From JAJFFW01 sp038531315 (GTDB lineage Bacteria; Pseudomonadota; Alphaproteobacteria; Caulobacterales; Parvularculaceae), in contig JBCBBT010000020.1 of the NCBI GenBank assembly GCA_038531315.1, positions 1 to 53,228 of the forward strand: a stretch of DNA of 53,228 nt. The letters run 5' to 3'. The notes below the pieces were generated by a model. That model did no database searches and was not told the DNA's origin. It was given only the letters and a program-made list of their open reading frames with translations. This document shows positions 9,083 to 19,419 of the stretch, one piece after another (position 1 is the first letter of the stretch; each line of letters starts with the position of its first letter). The translations under genes and the position numbers were made by a program.

Positions 9083-12000
9083 ATGGAAAAAATTGGTCGC
9101 ACACAACGCAGCCGAGGGTTCGTTCGCTGGAGCCTTTTGGTCTTCGTCTTGCTCGGTTTGCTGGTTATCGGCGGCTTGTCGCATTTCGACATGCGCACGC
9201 TCAATGACGCGCGTCAGTCCGATATGGTGCAGCGCTTCACCGAACGCATGCTTGGCGTACGGGGCGGATTGAAATCATCGCGCCTCCAAGAAGACCCGAG
9301 CATTGCAGCCGCCGTTATTGCGAACGAAACCGACCAAAGCTTTGTCGAGCGCCGGTTGCTGGTCCCGCCATCATCGAAATTGCAGCGCCTGGCATATCAG
9401 GCACTTTTTGCGCAGCTTGAGGAAAGCGCATTTGCTCTGCAAGCGGAAGAACCGTTATCGTTTTATGGGGACGCGCGCGGCGGTTTCTATGCGCATATCG
9501 AACGCGATGGTATTTTTGTCCTGAGCGTAAACAAGAATGCGTTTGGGGACGGATCGCAGAAGATGCGATCGTTGACGATAAACGATGGCGTCATCGCGCA
9601 GTCGAGTTTGCTGAATAATGGCAAGGGGATCGTTTACACAAAAGTCGTTGAAAAGCGGTTGGAAAACATCGTCTACCGTTGGGACTTCACCGAACAAGAA
9701 GCCAAACCTGAGATACTGCTTCGAGTCGCCGACGGCGAGATCGATTCGCTGTCGAGCGATACCGACGGAGACGTGATTGTCGTTGGCGTTGAAAAACGCG
9801 AAATCGTCGGCGACGGTCGAGACGAGCGCGAAGCGTTGATCACGCGATACCGGTTTTACGATCGGGCAAGCGGCCAACAGCGCTCTGTTATTCCGAGGGC
9901 GGAACATTATGAGGCGGCAGAGCTGCGCAACCCGAGCCGGAGACGCGCGTTTCTGCGCGGCTTCAGCGATGACGGGGCTCGGGTTGCCTTCCGTTTGGTG
10001 GAGACCAGCGACAACGTTGAGAAGAACGCGATTGGCGTCTGGTCTGTCGCGACGGGCGAATTGCTCAGCCTGGCGCAGACGGGGACGCGGCGGCCATTGA
10101 CTGCAACATTTTTGCCGGCCGATCAGGGTGTGCTCGTCGGTTTCAGCGATGGCGGCGTGTCTTATTTCTCGCCCGATCTGCGCATTGAACAGGCATTGCC
10201 GCGGCCCGAAGGCGTGGCGCAGACTTCGCAAGCGTTAATTTCGGCGGTGGCGGTTCTTTATGGCGGGCTTGTCATCGTGGCGGCAGACGAGAATGGCGAG
10301 GTTTTCTCCTGGCGGCGCAACGAAACCGTCACGCTCCCGCTCGCGCCGCCGTCCGAACCGGCTCCAGTTGAAAATGCGATCACAGGGCTTGCCGAGCCTG
10401 AAGAGGTCGCGCCCCGGCCAGATGCAACGCGGCCGGCATATGCATTTGCCGAGCAATTCGACTTCGACGAAAATGATCGGACCCGGCGGGTTTTCATCGA
10501 AGCGCTCAGCGGCGTGTTGCGCGTCTCAAATTCCGTCACAACGCGGGCGATTGAAATCGACAGGAGCGGGTCTTTTCAGGGTGCGACCAGCCCGCCGCGT
10601 CTGGTGCGCGACGGCGACACCCGCATTCTGTCGCGGCTCGTTCGCGACGCCAACGGCGACATAAAACTGGTGACAGCGCAAGCGGCCAAACAATTGCCGG
10701 ACAGTGCGGATGCGGTGTCGGACAACAGCGACGACGTCGAGGAGAGCGGCGCTTACGATGTCGCTATCTTTCGGGTTTATGCAACACGGCCGCGCCAGGA
10801 CATTCGCATGATCACGCCGTCTCCGGGGCGAAACTTCCTCGTCGATATCGCGGTCAACGATCAAAAAGCCATCGTCGCAGAGCTGGGGATCGAAGGCGGC
10901 GCAGCGCGAACGCGGATCTTTGCCTATAAGCGCGATCGCAAAACAACGGAGGAATTCCGCCGCAAGGTTTTCGAACTGGAACGGCTTGGCGCACTGTCCA
11001 TGAGCGCCAACGCCGATCTCACGCGTGTCTATGTCGGCGCCAAAGCAACAGGCAGAGCGCCCGAGCAAACAGTCATCGCACTCGACTGGGATGACGCGCG
11101 GGCCGCTTACAAACCCGCATGGTCGACTCGGATAAATTTTGATCCCCTCGAAATCGCAATTTCACCGAACAACCGCTTCGTGGGCGTCGGCGGCGCCGGC
11201 GGCGTCCAGTTTCTCGATACGCAAACCGGCGTCGCCGAAAGCTTCAAGTCTTTGGTGGCTGGAGGCGATCCGCAAACGGAATTTAATCTCGCCCCACGTC
11301 AAAAAACCAAACTTCTAAAGCCGCATATTTCGTATTCGGCTGCAGGAGACGTCGCGGCGTTTAACTACGGGATAGCGAATGGCGCTATTGTGAGCCTTGA
11401 TGGCTCGCGATGTGTGATGCCGTTGCAGGGTGCGGCGTTTGATGAAAAGGGAAAGGCCGTCGTAGAAAATTCAGCGCCAGTGGTCCCCGTAATCAATACG
11501 GATGAAGAGGACGCGCCTTCGTACACGACCTTAATCACACCGCTCTCGGACGAAAAACTGGACGACAATAGTGCGTTGCGAATGCAACAGATCGTTGGCG
11601 TGGCCTTGGACCCGAATGCGCCCCGGGCCCTCGTGGCCCACCACAAAAGCGCTGTCGATCAGCGTGGAAATCTCCTTGACAAGAGTGGGCGGCTGGATCT
11701 TGTAAAATATAATGTCGAGGATTGTACGCTTGTAAGAACCATCCGGCAGAACCTTTCCATTCGCAATCAATCAATCGCTGCAACGCGCGCCGGTAAGGCG
11801 CGGCCCGCGCGCGTAAAATACTCCGAAGACGGAAAACTTGTGTTCGCCGCAGATGGAAAAGGGGCGATCGCCGCGTTTTCTCCGTCCGGGAAAGTGAAAT
11901 GGCGCCGACCGCCGGCCTATTTCGCGCCGCATCAGGACGAACGCGAGGCGCTGTTCAGGCCGTCAAACTCTATCAAAACCGGCGGTGTGGATATCTCTAT

Positions 12001-12457
12001 GCGATCCGATGGGTTGGCGGCGTTCCTGACAGGCCGGAGCGACACGGCGCTGATCAACGCCGACACGGGCGAGCATCTGTTCACCATTCCCAATTTCGAG
12101 GACTACCAGTTTTCCACGACACTCAGTGCGTTTGAAATCCAGAAGTCTCATCTTGTTGTCGCCGGTGTAGGGCGCGGGCTTATCTGGTGGAGCCCGCCCG
12201 GATCTGACGATATTCTTCAGGAGCTCAAACGCCAGCAAGCCGGCATCTCGGAATGCCTCGGCAGCATTGCGCGCTCTTATACGCCCGGCTATTTCGAACA
12301 GCATGGCGGCGCATTGAAAGGCCTCGTGCGCGCAGGCGACTCCGCAATGCGTTGGATCGGCAAAATGACCGGCTTGTGGGAAAATGAGTATGTCGATCCG
12401 TGCCCGTCGGCCAGCATGCGGGCGACCATGGCGGCGCAGGAGGGGGACGACGAATGA
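9083..12457 (+). CDS. membrane-anchored beta-propeller-like protein (WD40-like), unknown role
   Basis: A 1124-residue protein with a short basic N-terminus, one transmembrane segment (about residues 15-33, RWSLLVFVLLGLLVIGGL), then a long, mostly beta-strand periplasmic region. Repeats end in strand-turn patterns such as GVWSVATGELLSLA, GGVQFLDTQTGVAE and FAADGKGAIAAFSPSGKVKW, as in WD40/PQQ-like propellers. A helical stretch (about 65-115) before the repeats recalls the linker that precedes WD40 repeats in some STAND proteins, but no NTPase domain is present. The ATG at 9083 follows AGGGGGG; upstream extension lacks support. The stop overlaps the S8 protease start in ATGA. I infer a scaffold or sensor partner for the proteases downstream. 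Confidence 0.7.
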   Translation: MEKIGRTQRSRGFVRWSLLVFVLLGLLVIGGLSHFDMRTLNDARQSDMVQRFTERMLGVRGGLKSSRLQEDPSIAAAVIANETDQSFVERRLLVPPSSKLQRLAYQALFAQLEESAFALQAEEPLSFYGDARGGFYAHIERDGIFVLSVNKNAFGDGSQKMRSLTINDGVIAQSSLLNNGKGIVYTKVVEKRLENIVYRWDFTEQEAKPEILLRVADGEIDSLSSDTDGDVIVVGVEKREIVGDGRDEREALITRYRFYDRASGQQRSVIPRAEHYEAAELRNPSRRRAFLRGFSDDGARVAFRLVETSDNVEKNAIGVWSVATGELLSLAQTGTRRPLTATFLPADQGVLVGFSDGGVSYFSPDLRIEQALPRPEGVAQTSQALISAVAVLYGGLVIVAADENGEVFSWRRNETVTLPLAPPSEPAPVENAITGLAEPEEVAPRPDATRPAYAFAEQFDFDENDRTRRVFIEALSGVLRVSNSVTTRAIEIDRSGSFQGATSPPRLVRDGDTRILSRLVRDANGDIKLVTAQAAKQLPDSADAVSDNSDDVEESGAYDVAIFRVYATRPRQDIRMITPSPGRNFLVDIAVNDQKAIVAELGIEGGAARTRIFAYKRDRKTTEEFRRKVFELERLGALSMSANADLTRVYVGAKATGRAPEQTVIALDWDDARAAYKPAWSTRINFDPLEIAISPNNRFVGVGGAGGVQFLDTQTGVAESFKSLVAGGDPQTEFNLAPRQKTKLLKPHISYSAAGDVAAFNYGIANGAIVSLDGSRCVMPLQGAAFDEKGKAVVENSAPVVPVINTDEEDAPSYTTLITPLSDEKLDDNSALRMQQIVGVALDPNAPRALVAHHKSAVDQRGNLLDKSGRLDLVKYNVEDCTLVRTIRQNLSIRNQSIAATRAGKARPARVKYSEDGKLVFAADGKGAIAAFSPSGKVKWRRPPAYFAPHQDEREALFRPSNSIKTGGVDISMRSDGLAAFLTGRSDTALINADTGEHLFTIPNFEDYQFSTTLSAFEIQKSHLVVAGVGRGLIWWSPPGSDDILQELKRQQAGISECLGSIARSYTPGYFEQHGGALKGLVRAGDSAMRWIGKMTGLWENEYVDPCPSASMRATMAAQEGDDE

Positions 12458-15201
12458 GGTGCTTCTCGACAAGACGAAACCGAGTTCGCGGGCGCGCCGG
12501 TCGCAGGTCCGTTCCGGTATGGGTGTTGCTGGCGGCCGGTATTGCGCAACTGTTGACCGGCGCCGTCGCGCAAAGCGAACCGGGAGCCGGCGCGCGCGAC
12601 GCCTCAGGCAAGGATGCGCTGGCGACGGTATATATCCGCCATACGGGTGCGCCGCAGACCGCTGGACCGCGCTTTTCCGGATACATCCTGGCGTTGCTCG
12701 ATGCAGAGATGGTTGCGACAAAGACCGTTAATATTCCCGCCACCGATAATCCGGTTGAAACGCTTCAAAATCTTGGACTGTTGCCGCCCGGATTGCTGGA
12801 TGGTCGCCTGTTGGCGGCGCTTTGTTCGTTAAACGCCGATCAGTGCAAACCGGGGCGCAAAAATGAATGCAGCCAGCAGGGTTGCTGGACTGCGCCCAGG
12901 GGCGAAACACGCAAAATGCGTGTGCTGTCGATCAATTTCTTTAGTGAAGAGGTTGTCAGGTTCCGACACCTCGATACGCGCTTACAGAATATTCTCGACG
13001 TCGCCTATCGCGACGGAGGGTGCCGCGACGCAGTCGGTCCCTATCCTGAGGATAAGTGCCAGCGTACGCTGGAACGGTTGAATGGCGTTGAAACGATCTC
13101 TGTCGCACAGCAGGAACAATCGAAGTTCTGGCTCGATATCCCGGCCACCGAGAACACCCTAGAGGTGCGCGTCAACGCCCGTGCTCATCAGGACGCCATC
13201 GATCTTGTCAATGCCATTGCGGATGGCGAACGCACCGACTGGCGGAAAATTACCGTCTCGCAGCCCCTTGACTTAAAACCATCGGCGGAGGCTGTCGGCG
13301 TCGCCGGCCCGATAGGGGAACAATCGAACCGGCGCTATCTCGAACTGATGAATTTCAAAGACCCCGAGCCGATCGGTGAGCGCGCTGATGTCGCGGTTTT
13401 CGATTTTTTTCCATTTCGGTTCTTTGCGTCTGACGCCTCTCAATCGGTTGTTTCCACGGCGCATGAGTCCTGCCTTCTTCATGGCGAGGTCATTCAATTT
13501 CCTGTCCCGGAACCTCTTGGCGTTCCACAAGAGGGCGAAGGGTCGAACGTTCCGCAAACAGGCACTATAAATAATACCTTGCCACTCGAATTTGGCGGTT
13601 CAGAACCAGAAAACAACGGGGATGGGGGCGACGACCAGAATAATTCAGAAAGTACCGGCCAGAACGGCTCTTCGACCATTGGCGCCACGGCACGCGCTTT
13701 TGGCGTTTCCGCGCGAAACGCTTCTTGTGATTTGCCGGCCGCAGCTGAAAAGCTCGATGAAAGTCATGCCGGTCTGGAGTCCCATCACGGACCCGTCATG
13801 GCCAGCATTATTCAGGGTCAGCCGCGTGATGACATTCCCGGTAATCACCGCTTCGGCGCGGCGTCGAACACCAAGCTCGTTCTGATACCATTTGCAGAAG
13901 ATGGTCAATCTACACCGGAATTGGCGCTCCAAGCTTACAAAGACGCGAGCGGCGAAGACACACAGGCTATCGACACAATCAATACCTATCGCGGCGGCAA
14001 CAAAATCAGAGTTTTCAACGTGAGTATGGAAGCCAGCACGACAACGGCAAGCGATGACTATGTTTCGTGGATTTCCGGCGCTGGAAAGAACGGCCTATTT
14101 GTCGCCGCGGCTGGCAATTCCGATAGCGACGGAAGATTCATGGGGACAATGGGTGACTGTACCGTTTTCCCAGCGTGCTGGTCGGTTATCGATGTTCATC
14201 ATGCCGCCAACAGCCAACTCAGCGGCGTCGACGCGTCGCAGGCGGAAGTACGGCCAAGTTATCGTGTCTTGTCGGTCGCTGGCGCCAAATCCATCGAAAA
14301 ATCCGCCTCCAACTATGGCAGGGCGTTCGACGTCAGCGCAATCGGTCAAGCCATCGGACAGTCTTTAAGTGACGGGACGCGCGACAGTGCATGGTATGGC
14401 GTCAGCAATTCCTCGCCGGCGGCCGCCTATGTAAGCGCTTTGGCCGGTGAGTTGGCCGCGCAGCTGCTGAAACAACTGGACTCACCGGCGAACGGTAACG
14501 TGCTGCGCCTCGAGGATATCTCCAACTGCAGTGGAGGAATAGGCGCCTTCTTCAAAGTCTATGGAAATGATGAAGGCTACCGGATACGCAACCGGATCAT
14601 CGCTACAGCCGATTACGAGAAAGACACAGACGCTGAGGATCGTCCGTCGACACAATACGGTATGGTCAATTTTGATCGCGCCCTGTCCTTCAAGACGGAC
14701 CAGGTGAGAGTGCGCGGCGTCAATGGCGGAAAGGAATTCCCGGTTCGCGTTAATTACGATGGCCAGTGGGCCATCAATATTCGCGCAGGCGCGAAGATAA
14801 ACAATGTGCAGCAGTCGTTGCGAGACAGGCATGAAGCCGGGGAGTGGGCGACCAACACGCCGCTTGCAGGCGCAAACTCAGCGCTCATCGACTTGTCGAG
14901 GATATTGCGCCTCGAAAAGATGAAAGTCGACGACAACGGACGCCCTTTGTATCGCATCGTTTTCATCGATGACAAGTCCGGCGCTGCGGTGCATATCGTC
15001 GACGCCCGTATTCGATGGTTCAACGATGAGGATACGGTGAAAAGCGAAAGCCGTTCGATTTTTCAGCCAAACCCCTCCGTGCCTGGACTGTTGGGCAATG
15101 TGCGTAATTCGACAGTGCTGAAAAGCGGCGTGCGCCTGAATGATATTGAAGATTTGATCCCGCGCTGGATCAATTATGGGTGTACGGTAGAATTCGACTG
15201 A
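12454..15201 (+). CDS. divergent subtilisin-like (S8) serine protease, exported
   Basis: A 915-residue protein with a basic N-terminus and hydrophobic export segment (VPVWVLLAAGIAQLLTGAVAQ). A degenerate but ordered S8 catalytic set is visible: Asp317 in ADVAVFDFF, His445 in SHHGPVMASII, the oxyanion Asn555 in VAAAGNSDSDG, and Ser651 in GVSNSSPAAAYVSAL (compare GTSMAAPH). Between Asp and His there is a long Gly/Asn/Asp-rich insert. The N-terminal 300 residues contain many Cys and no domain I know. The ATG at 12454 overlaps the propeller gene stop. Substrate unknown; working with the propeller and S1 protease is inferred from operon structure. Confidence 0.75.
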   Translation: MRCFSTRRNRVRGRAGRRSVPVWVLLAAGIAQLLTGAVAQSEPGAGARDASGKDALATVYIRHTGAPQTAGPRFSGYILALLDAEMVATKTVNIPATDNPVETLQNLGLLPPGLLDGRLLAALCSLNADQCKPGRKNECSQQGCWTAPRGETRKMRVLSINFFSEEVVRFRHLDTRLQNILDVAYRDGGCRDAVGPYPEDKCQRTLERLNGVETISVAQQEQSKFWLDIPATENTLEVRVNARAHQDAIDLVNAIADGERTDWRKITVSQPLDLKPSAEAVGVAGPIGEQSNRRYLELMNFKDPEPIGERADVAVFDFFPFRFFASDASQSVVSTAHESCLLHGEVIQFPVPEPLGVPQEGEGSNVPQTGTINNTLPLEFGGSEPENNGDGGDDQNNSESTGQNGSSTIGATARAFGVSARNASCDLPAAAEKLDESHAGLESHHGPVMASIIQGQPRDDIPGNHRFGAASNTKLVLIPFAEDGQSTPELALQAYKDASGEDTQAIDTINTYRGGNKIRVFNVSMEASTTTASDDYVSWISGAGKNGLFVAAAGNSDSDGRFMGTMGDCTVFPACWSVIDVHHAANSQLSGVDASQAEVRPSYRVLSVAGAKSIEKSASNYGRAFDVSAIGQAIGQSLSDGTRDSAWYGVSNSSPAAAYVSALAGELAAQLLKQLDSPANGNVLRLEDISNCSGGIGAFFKVYGNDEGYRIRNRIIATADYEKDTDAEDRPSTQYGMVNFDRALSFKTDQVRVRGVNGGKEFPVRVNYDGQWAINIRAGAKINNVQQSLRDRHEAGEWATNTPLAGANSALIDLSRILRLEKMKVDDNGRPLYRIVFIDDKSGAAVHIVDARIRWFNDEDTVKSESRSIFQPNPSVPGLLGNVRNSTVLKSGVRLNDIEDLIPRWINYGCTVEFD

Positions 15202-15217
15202 TAGCGGATGATGAGGT

Positions 15218-16681
15218 GTGGCGACCGCAATGGAGGCTTCAGCAAGAACCGTGTCAAAGATATTGATCGCACTCAGTGCGCTTATCGGGTCGTTGGCGGC
15301 GCCGTCCTTTGCGTTCGCCCAAGCGGCGGGCGGCGAAACGGCGGACGAGGCTGTTGACGACGAGCCGACCGAGAAGGAACCGCCGATTTTTTGCGCGATG
15401 CCGTTATCGTCGCCTGTTCAGGTCACGCCCGAAAAACGGCGCTATTTGATCGAATACAGCAGTATTTCTGATAAAGGCGCCTGTCCCTCATTGGGGGAAA
15501 ACAGCGACAAGCCTGACCGTGACATAAAGGGGGTTGCGCTTGTTTTTGACGATATCTCATTGCCGCCATCGGCCGACTTTACCCTGACGATTTCGAACCG
15601 GGCCGGCAAATCGATCGTGCTGAGCGAAGACGATTTTTCCGGACGCCGAACGTTTACTGCGCCTTATGCAAAAAACGCCAACCGCGCCAGTTTCAAATTT
15701 TCTGGCGGCGCATTGCCAACGTTCACCATCAGGAAAGTTGTTCGTTTAACGACAGAGAAGGAACGCGGTGAGGGGTTCAGCCCTTCAAGCGGCACGGGCT
15801 TCAAATTCTATTCGAGGCTCAAAGATCAGGTTGAAAAAGACCGTGTCCTGAAGGAACAGATTGAGCCAATTCGCGAGGCGACCGTGTTTCTTCATTATTT
15901 CTACAGCGAAGGGCCGGGACACCAAGACGAAGAGAAATGCTCGGGCTTCCTCGTCGGCGCCCGTGAAATCCTGACCAATCGCCATTGCCTCAATAATTTT
16001 GCGTATTACGTGAAACGCGAGAGCACTAAGTTTAATACGACGGGCCTGCCGTGTTCGGAGATCAGGATTTATTTCGATATCATCAAATACGCCGATCAGG
16101 CGGGCGAGGCCCCGTTCGTTTCCTGCGACACAATCCTGAAAGAGAACGTCGATCAGGACTGGGCGCTCCTGCGTCTGAAAATGGTTCCTGACGGCAAAAA
16201 TGGTTTAAGGAGCCCGCTTCAGCGCACAAGCGACGCCGATCGCGAGGAAGAGGCTTTCGTGTTGTTCTACCATGCCGGGATATTGTTCATTGGCGATGAC
16301 TGCAAAATTCTCCGCGACGAACGAAACGAAAAAATGCTGGATATTGTCGGCGAGGTGATCTCCGATAAACGCGATCTGAAGCAGCCAGGGTCGATTGTCC
16401 TGCATTATTGCCCCACCCAGCCGGGCGCTTCGGGATCTGCGGTGGTGTTGCGCCAGTCACGAAAGATTGCGTCGCTCCATTTTGCGAGCGCGTTGAAAAA
16501 AAGCTTTCAACTAGCGAAGCAGAAAGACAAGTTGAGAGACGCTGTATTCGCGGCCGATGAAAAGCTGGAGTTGGAAGTCCAGACATACAACTTGTCGCGC
16601 GACATAGGCGTCGTCTGGAAGGCCATTCGGCCATGTCTGACGGACGTCAATGCTCAACCGAAACCATGCGAGGGGGAATGA
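15218..16681 (+). CDS. trypsin-like (S1) serine protease, exported
   Basis: A 487-residue protein with a signal peptide ending SFAFAQA. The chymotrypsin-fold triad can be traced: His256 in SGFLVGAREILTNRHCL, Asp314 in DQDWALLRLK, Ser405 in PGASGSAVV. The first about 200 residues form a separate beta-rich domain without a family match. Start is uncertain: GTG at 15218 or ATG at 15230, neither with an ideally spaced ribosome site. It lies 16 bases after the S8 protease gene, and the next gene starts 1 base after its stop, so it belongs to the same operon. Confidence 0.78.
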   Translation: MATAMEASARTVSKILIALSALIGSLAAPSFAFAQAAGGETADEAVDDEPTEKEPPIFCAMPLSSPVQVTPEKRRYLIEYSSISDKGACPSLGENSDKPDRDIKGVALVFDDISLPPSADFTLTISNRAGKSIVLSEDDFSGRRTFTAPYAKNANRASFKFSGGALPTFTIRKVVRLTTEKERGEGFSPSSGTGFKFYSRLKDQVEKDRVLKEQIEPIREATVFLHYFYSEGPGHQDEEKCSGFLVGAREILTNRHCLNNFAYYVKRESTKFNTTGLPCSEIRIYFDIIKYADQAGEAPFVSCDTILKENVDQDWALLRLKMVPDGKNGLRSPLQRTSDADREEEAFVLFYHAGILFIGDDCKILRDERNEKMLDIVGEVISDKRDLKQPGSIVLHYCPTQPGASGSAVVLRQSRKIASLHFASALKKSFQLAKQKDKLRDAVFAADEKLELEVQTYNLSRDIGVVWKAIRPCLTDVNAQPKPCEGE

Positions 16682-16682
16682 A

Positions 16683-17822
16683 ATGAACGTATCCGGTTTG
16701 CGCATCGGACTTTTGATTGTCGGCGTTTTTGGGATGGCGGCATGTGCAACGGGCAGAGCGCCTTCAGCCAAAAACGAGGGGGCGTTCGTCGATGCGCGCG
16801 CCCTGTTTTCCGATGACTGTATCGTAACGAGAGTCCGCTGCATTGGAGACGACTGTGAGGAGAGGACAGAAAGTGACGGGTCGGCTGCGGCCGCTGTCGC
16901 AGGCGCCGTCATCGACGCGGGTGTCGATGCGGCTGCGGGGCTTGCAAAGTACCTCGGTGAAGCGGCGCAGACCGACCCGGTAACGGCGATTGCAAATGTT
17001 GAAATGATGACCAAGGCGGGCGAGCAGAACCCAGCCTTCAAATGCCTGATTTTCGTACACGGAGAGTTTGCACAGGACGGCAAAGCACGCGACCTGCCCA
17101 GTTCGTTACGCCGAGGGCAAACAGACTTTGAAGAAAAAGGTTTGCCGTTAATTGGTGCGCCGGATGTCTACCTCGAAGCGCAGGTTATGATGTCCGATCG
17201 GGGAACGGCGTTTCAGATTGTGCCGCTTTATTCTGAGTATAATCAAAGTCCGACCCGGCGTTTCAGGAGAAGCAAAACACGATCTGTGAATTATACGATC
17301 GAAATGAAAAGCCCGTCGGGAAACACGCTTGCAGCAGACTCGTTTGCCACAGGCGTTCTCAGCTTTGACGACGTCAAGCCAGGATATGTCTATAATCAAA
17401 GCAACGTTCGTTACGAACCGACGCCAATGATGCCGGTCAGTACGTCGTCCGGAGGGACCGTTACGGCGGTTGTTTCTGTCGTTGAGAGGCGGGAGGGATC
17501 TCGTTTTTTTGCAGCATTATCCTCGATCCTGAACGATGACGTTCAAGGCGCAATTAAAACTGATCTACGCCAACAAATTGTCGGCCTCAATGCGGCGGAG
17601 ATTACTACGTTGGATGAGGCGCGAAGCAACGCGCTGACGAAATGTTTTGCTGCAGAAAATGCGCAACGACGTGCGGCGGCCAACCGTAACGACATTTTAT
17701 TGCGACAGGCGTGGCAGTCTGCGCATTTTGATTATGTGGTGGCGATGAGAAGCGCAAATGTGGCCGCGGAGCGATTTAGCGACAGCGTCGTTTATAAATG
17801 TGATCAAATCTCGCCGTATTAG
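16683..17822 (+). CDS. lipoprotein of unknown function
   Basis: A 379-residue predicted lipoprotein with lipobox GMAACATG near residue 20. Just after it are DCIVTRVRCIGDDC, with closely spaced Cys, and an Ala/Val-rich segment of about 25 residues. The middle region is beta-rich and the C-terminal 80 residues are helical (DEARSNALTKCFAAENAQRRAAANRN). I see no known domain. Start ATG 16683 follows AGGGGGAA. It is coupled to the S1 protease upstream and precedes another lipoprotein gene by 19 bases. Confidence 0.75.
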   Translation: MNVSGLRIGLLIVGVFGMAACATGRAPSAKNEGAFVDARALFSDDCIVTRVRCIGDDCEERTESDGSAAAAVAGAVIDAGVDAAAGLAKYLGEAAQTDPVTAIANVEMMTKAGEQNPAFKCLIFVHGEFAQDGKARDLPSSLRRGQTDFEEKGLPLIGAPDVYLEAQVMMSDRGTAFQIVPLYSEYNQSPTRRFRRSKTRSVNYTIEMKSPSGNTLAADSFATGVLSFDDVKPGYVYNQSNVRYEPTPMMPVSTSSGGTVTAVVSVVERREGSRFFAALSSILNDDVQGAIKTDLRQQIVGLNAAEITTLDEARSNALTKCFAAENAQRRAAANRNDILLRQAWQSAHFDYVVAMRSANVAAERFSDSVVYKCDQISPY

Positions 17823-17841
17823 CGTCCTGAAGGAGGCGACA

Positions 17842-19173
17842 ATGCGATTGATGCTGACAATTTTGGCGATGGCGGTCATTGCGGCCTGCGCCACTGGCCC
17901 TGAGCCCTATGTGACCGGCAGTCCTTCCGTTCCCGGTGACTCTGGCGATGGAAGCGATGAACCGTTGGCGGCGCCCGGCGCTGAACCGCCAGGCGACAGC
18001 GGTAGGCTGGAGTCCGGCGGCGGCGGCGCCGCCGCCGACGATTGCGTTAACACCTCGACATTCGAATGTGTTGCATTGTTCTACGGCACCAATCGTCAAC
18101 GGAGACTGAGCGACCTCAGTGGACAACGAGTGTTCGAACCGGTTGCAACCGACGCCACAACGTTTGGCAGGCTGACAATTACGGTGCCGCGGTCAAGGCG
18201 GGAAAATATCGGCGGAAAGATACCGATGATCGCGAACGAAAGGAAGCGCGTCACAAACAATGACAGGGGCAAAGTTTTTGCGATTTGGGATGACCAGACA
18301 CTTGCCCGCGAATGGTTTATCGAAATTTCGCGCGAAGAGCTTGCGGCCGATCCCGCAAAGAAAAAAGCGATTGTCTATGTCCATGGCTTCAACACTACAT
18401 TCCGCAACGCGTCATTCCGCGCGGCGCAGATAAAATACGATCTTGAATTTGAAGGGCCCGTCTACTTTTTCTCGTGGCCTGCAAACGGTCAGGGCGGCGG
18501 CGAGGCGCTCGATTATTTGAGCGACCTTGATGACGCTGATTTAAGCGCGGCGCCGCTCGCAGAATTTCTTTTGACGGTGCGAGAAACAGTCGGTGCCGAT
18601 ACAAAGATCTATGCGATTGCCCATAGCATGGGAACGCGTGTATTTATGAATGCGTTGCGCGACATCTCTTTTCGGTCGGGCGGCAAGAATGGCGAACGGC
18701 CGTTGATTAATCGGCTCGTCCTTGCCGCGGGTGATCTGGATCGCTCGGTTTTTCTGTCGTGGTTAGACAAGACGCAGGCGATGATTGGTGATTTGACGAT
18801 CTACGCATCCGATAAAGATAAAGCACTACGGGGAGCGATCTGGCTTCGCAACCTGCTGGCGTTCGGAAACAACGACCCCAAAACGCGCATCGGCATCATT
18901 ACGGATCGGCTCGGGCCAACCATCCTCGATCAGGAGAATGCTGTGACGATCGATATTAGTAAATATGATGAGAGAATGTTCAGTGCGCTGACATCATTGC
19001 GCCACGCGGACTATATCGAAAATAATATCGGCCTTAAAGATATCGAAGCGCTCGTGAACGATGCGCCGTTGGACCCGGAATTACGCGACTCCCGGTATAA
19101 ACGGCGATGCGCCGGCGCGGGCAGGGCGTATTGGGTTTTCGGCGCACGCGGCCGGCCCTCCAGCAATTGTTGA
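17842..19173 (+). CDS. alpha/beta-hydrolase lipoprotein (DUF900-type)
   Basis: A 443-residue predicted lipoprotein (lipobox VIAACATG) with a Gly/Pro/Ser-rich linker followed by an alpha/beta-hydrolase domain of the DUF900 type. The conserved parts are CVALFYGTNRQ, VYVHGFNTTFRNASFRAAQ, FFSWPANG and the nucleophile elbow AIAHSMGTR (Ser262). The acid/His part is probably near residues 350-400 (SALTSLRHADYIENN). It is the last gene of the propeller-protease operon. RBS AAGGAGG lies 7 bases before the ATG. An esterase or lipase acting in the envelope is the simplest reading; substrate unknown. Confidence 0.82.
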   Translation: MRLMLTILAMAVIAACATGPEPYVTGSPSVPGDSGDGSDEPLAAPGAEPPGDSGRLESGGGGAAADDCVNTSTFECVALFYGTNRQRRLSDLSGQRVFEPVATDATTFGRLTITVPRSRRENIGGKIPMIANERKRVTNNDRGKVFAIWDDQTLAREWFIEISREELAADPAKKKAIVYVHGFNTTFRNASFRAAQIKYDLEFEGPVYFFSWPANGQGGGEALDYLSDLDDADLSAAPLAEFLLTVRETVGADTKIYAIAHSMGTRVFMNALRDISFRSGGKNGERPLINRLVLAAGDLDRSVFLSWLDKTQAMIGDLTIYASDKDKALRGAIWLRNLLAFGNNDPKTRIGIITDRLGPTILDQENAVTIDISKYDERMFSALTSLRHADYIENNIGLKDIEALVNDAPLDPELRDSRYKRRCAGAGRAYWVFGARGRPSSNC

Positions 19174-19419
19174 CAGGTCATCTGCGCGCTTTGGGCAGGC
19201 GGCAAGCGGCGCTAAATCCGGGCTTGAAGCTCTCTGATCAATGCGCATCGCCTTGGTGGAGGTGACGCCTACAAGCAACCCAGCACGAGGCGTTATTTTA
19301 CAACACAGGAATTTCCCCAGAAATTTCGACATTGGAAAGCACGGCGCAGCGCGTTTGGCGCCATCGATGTCAGGGGAGCGCCGAGACACGCGGTCCGATA
19401 AATGGTTTTCAAAGCCGGA

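Noticed and set aside
9083..12457. NACHT/STAND defence protein
   Set aside because: No P-loop NTPase motif; a transmembrane segment precedes the beta repeats, so only the propeller part is similar.
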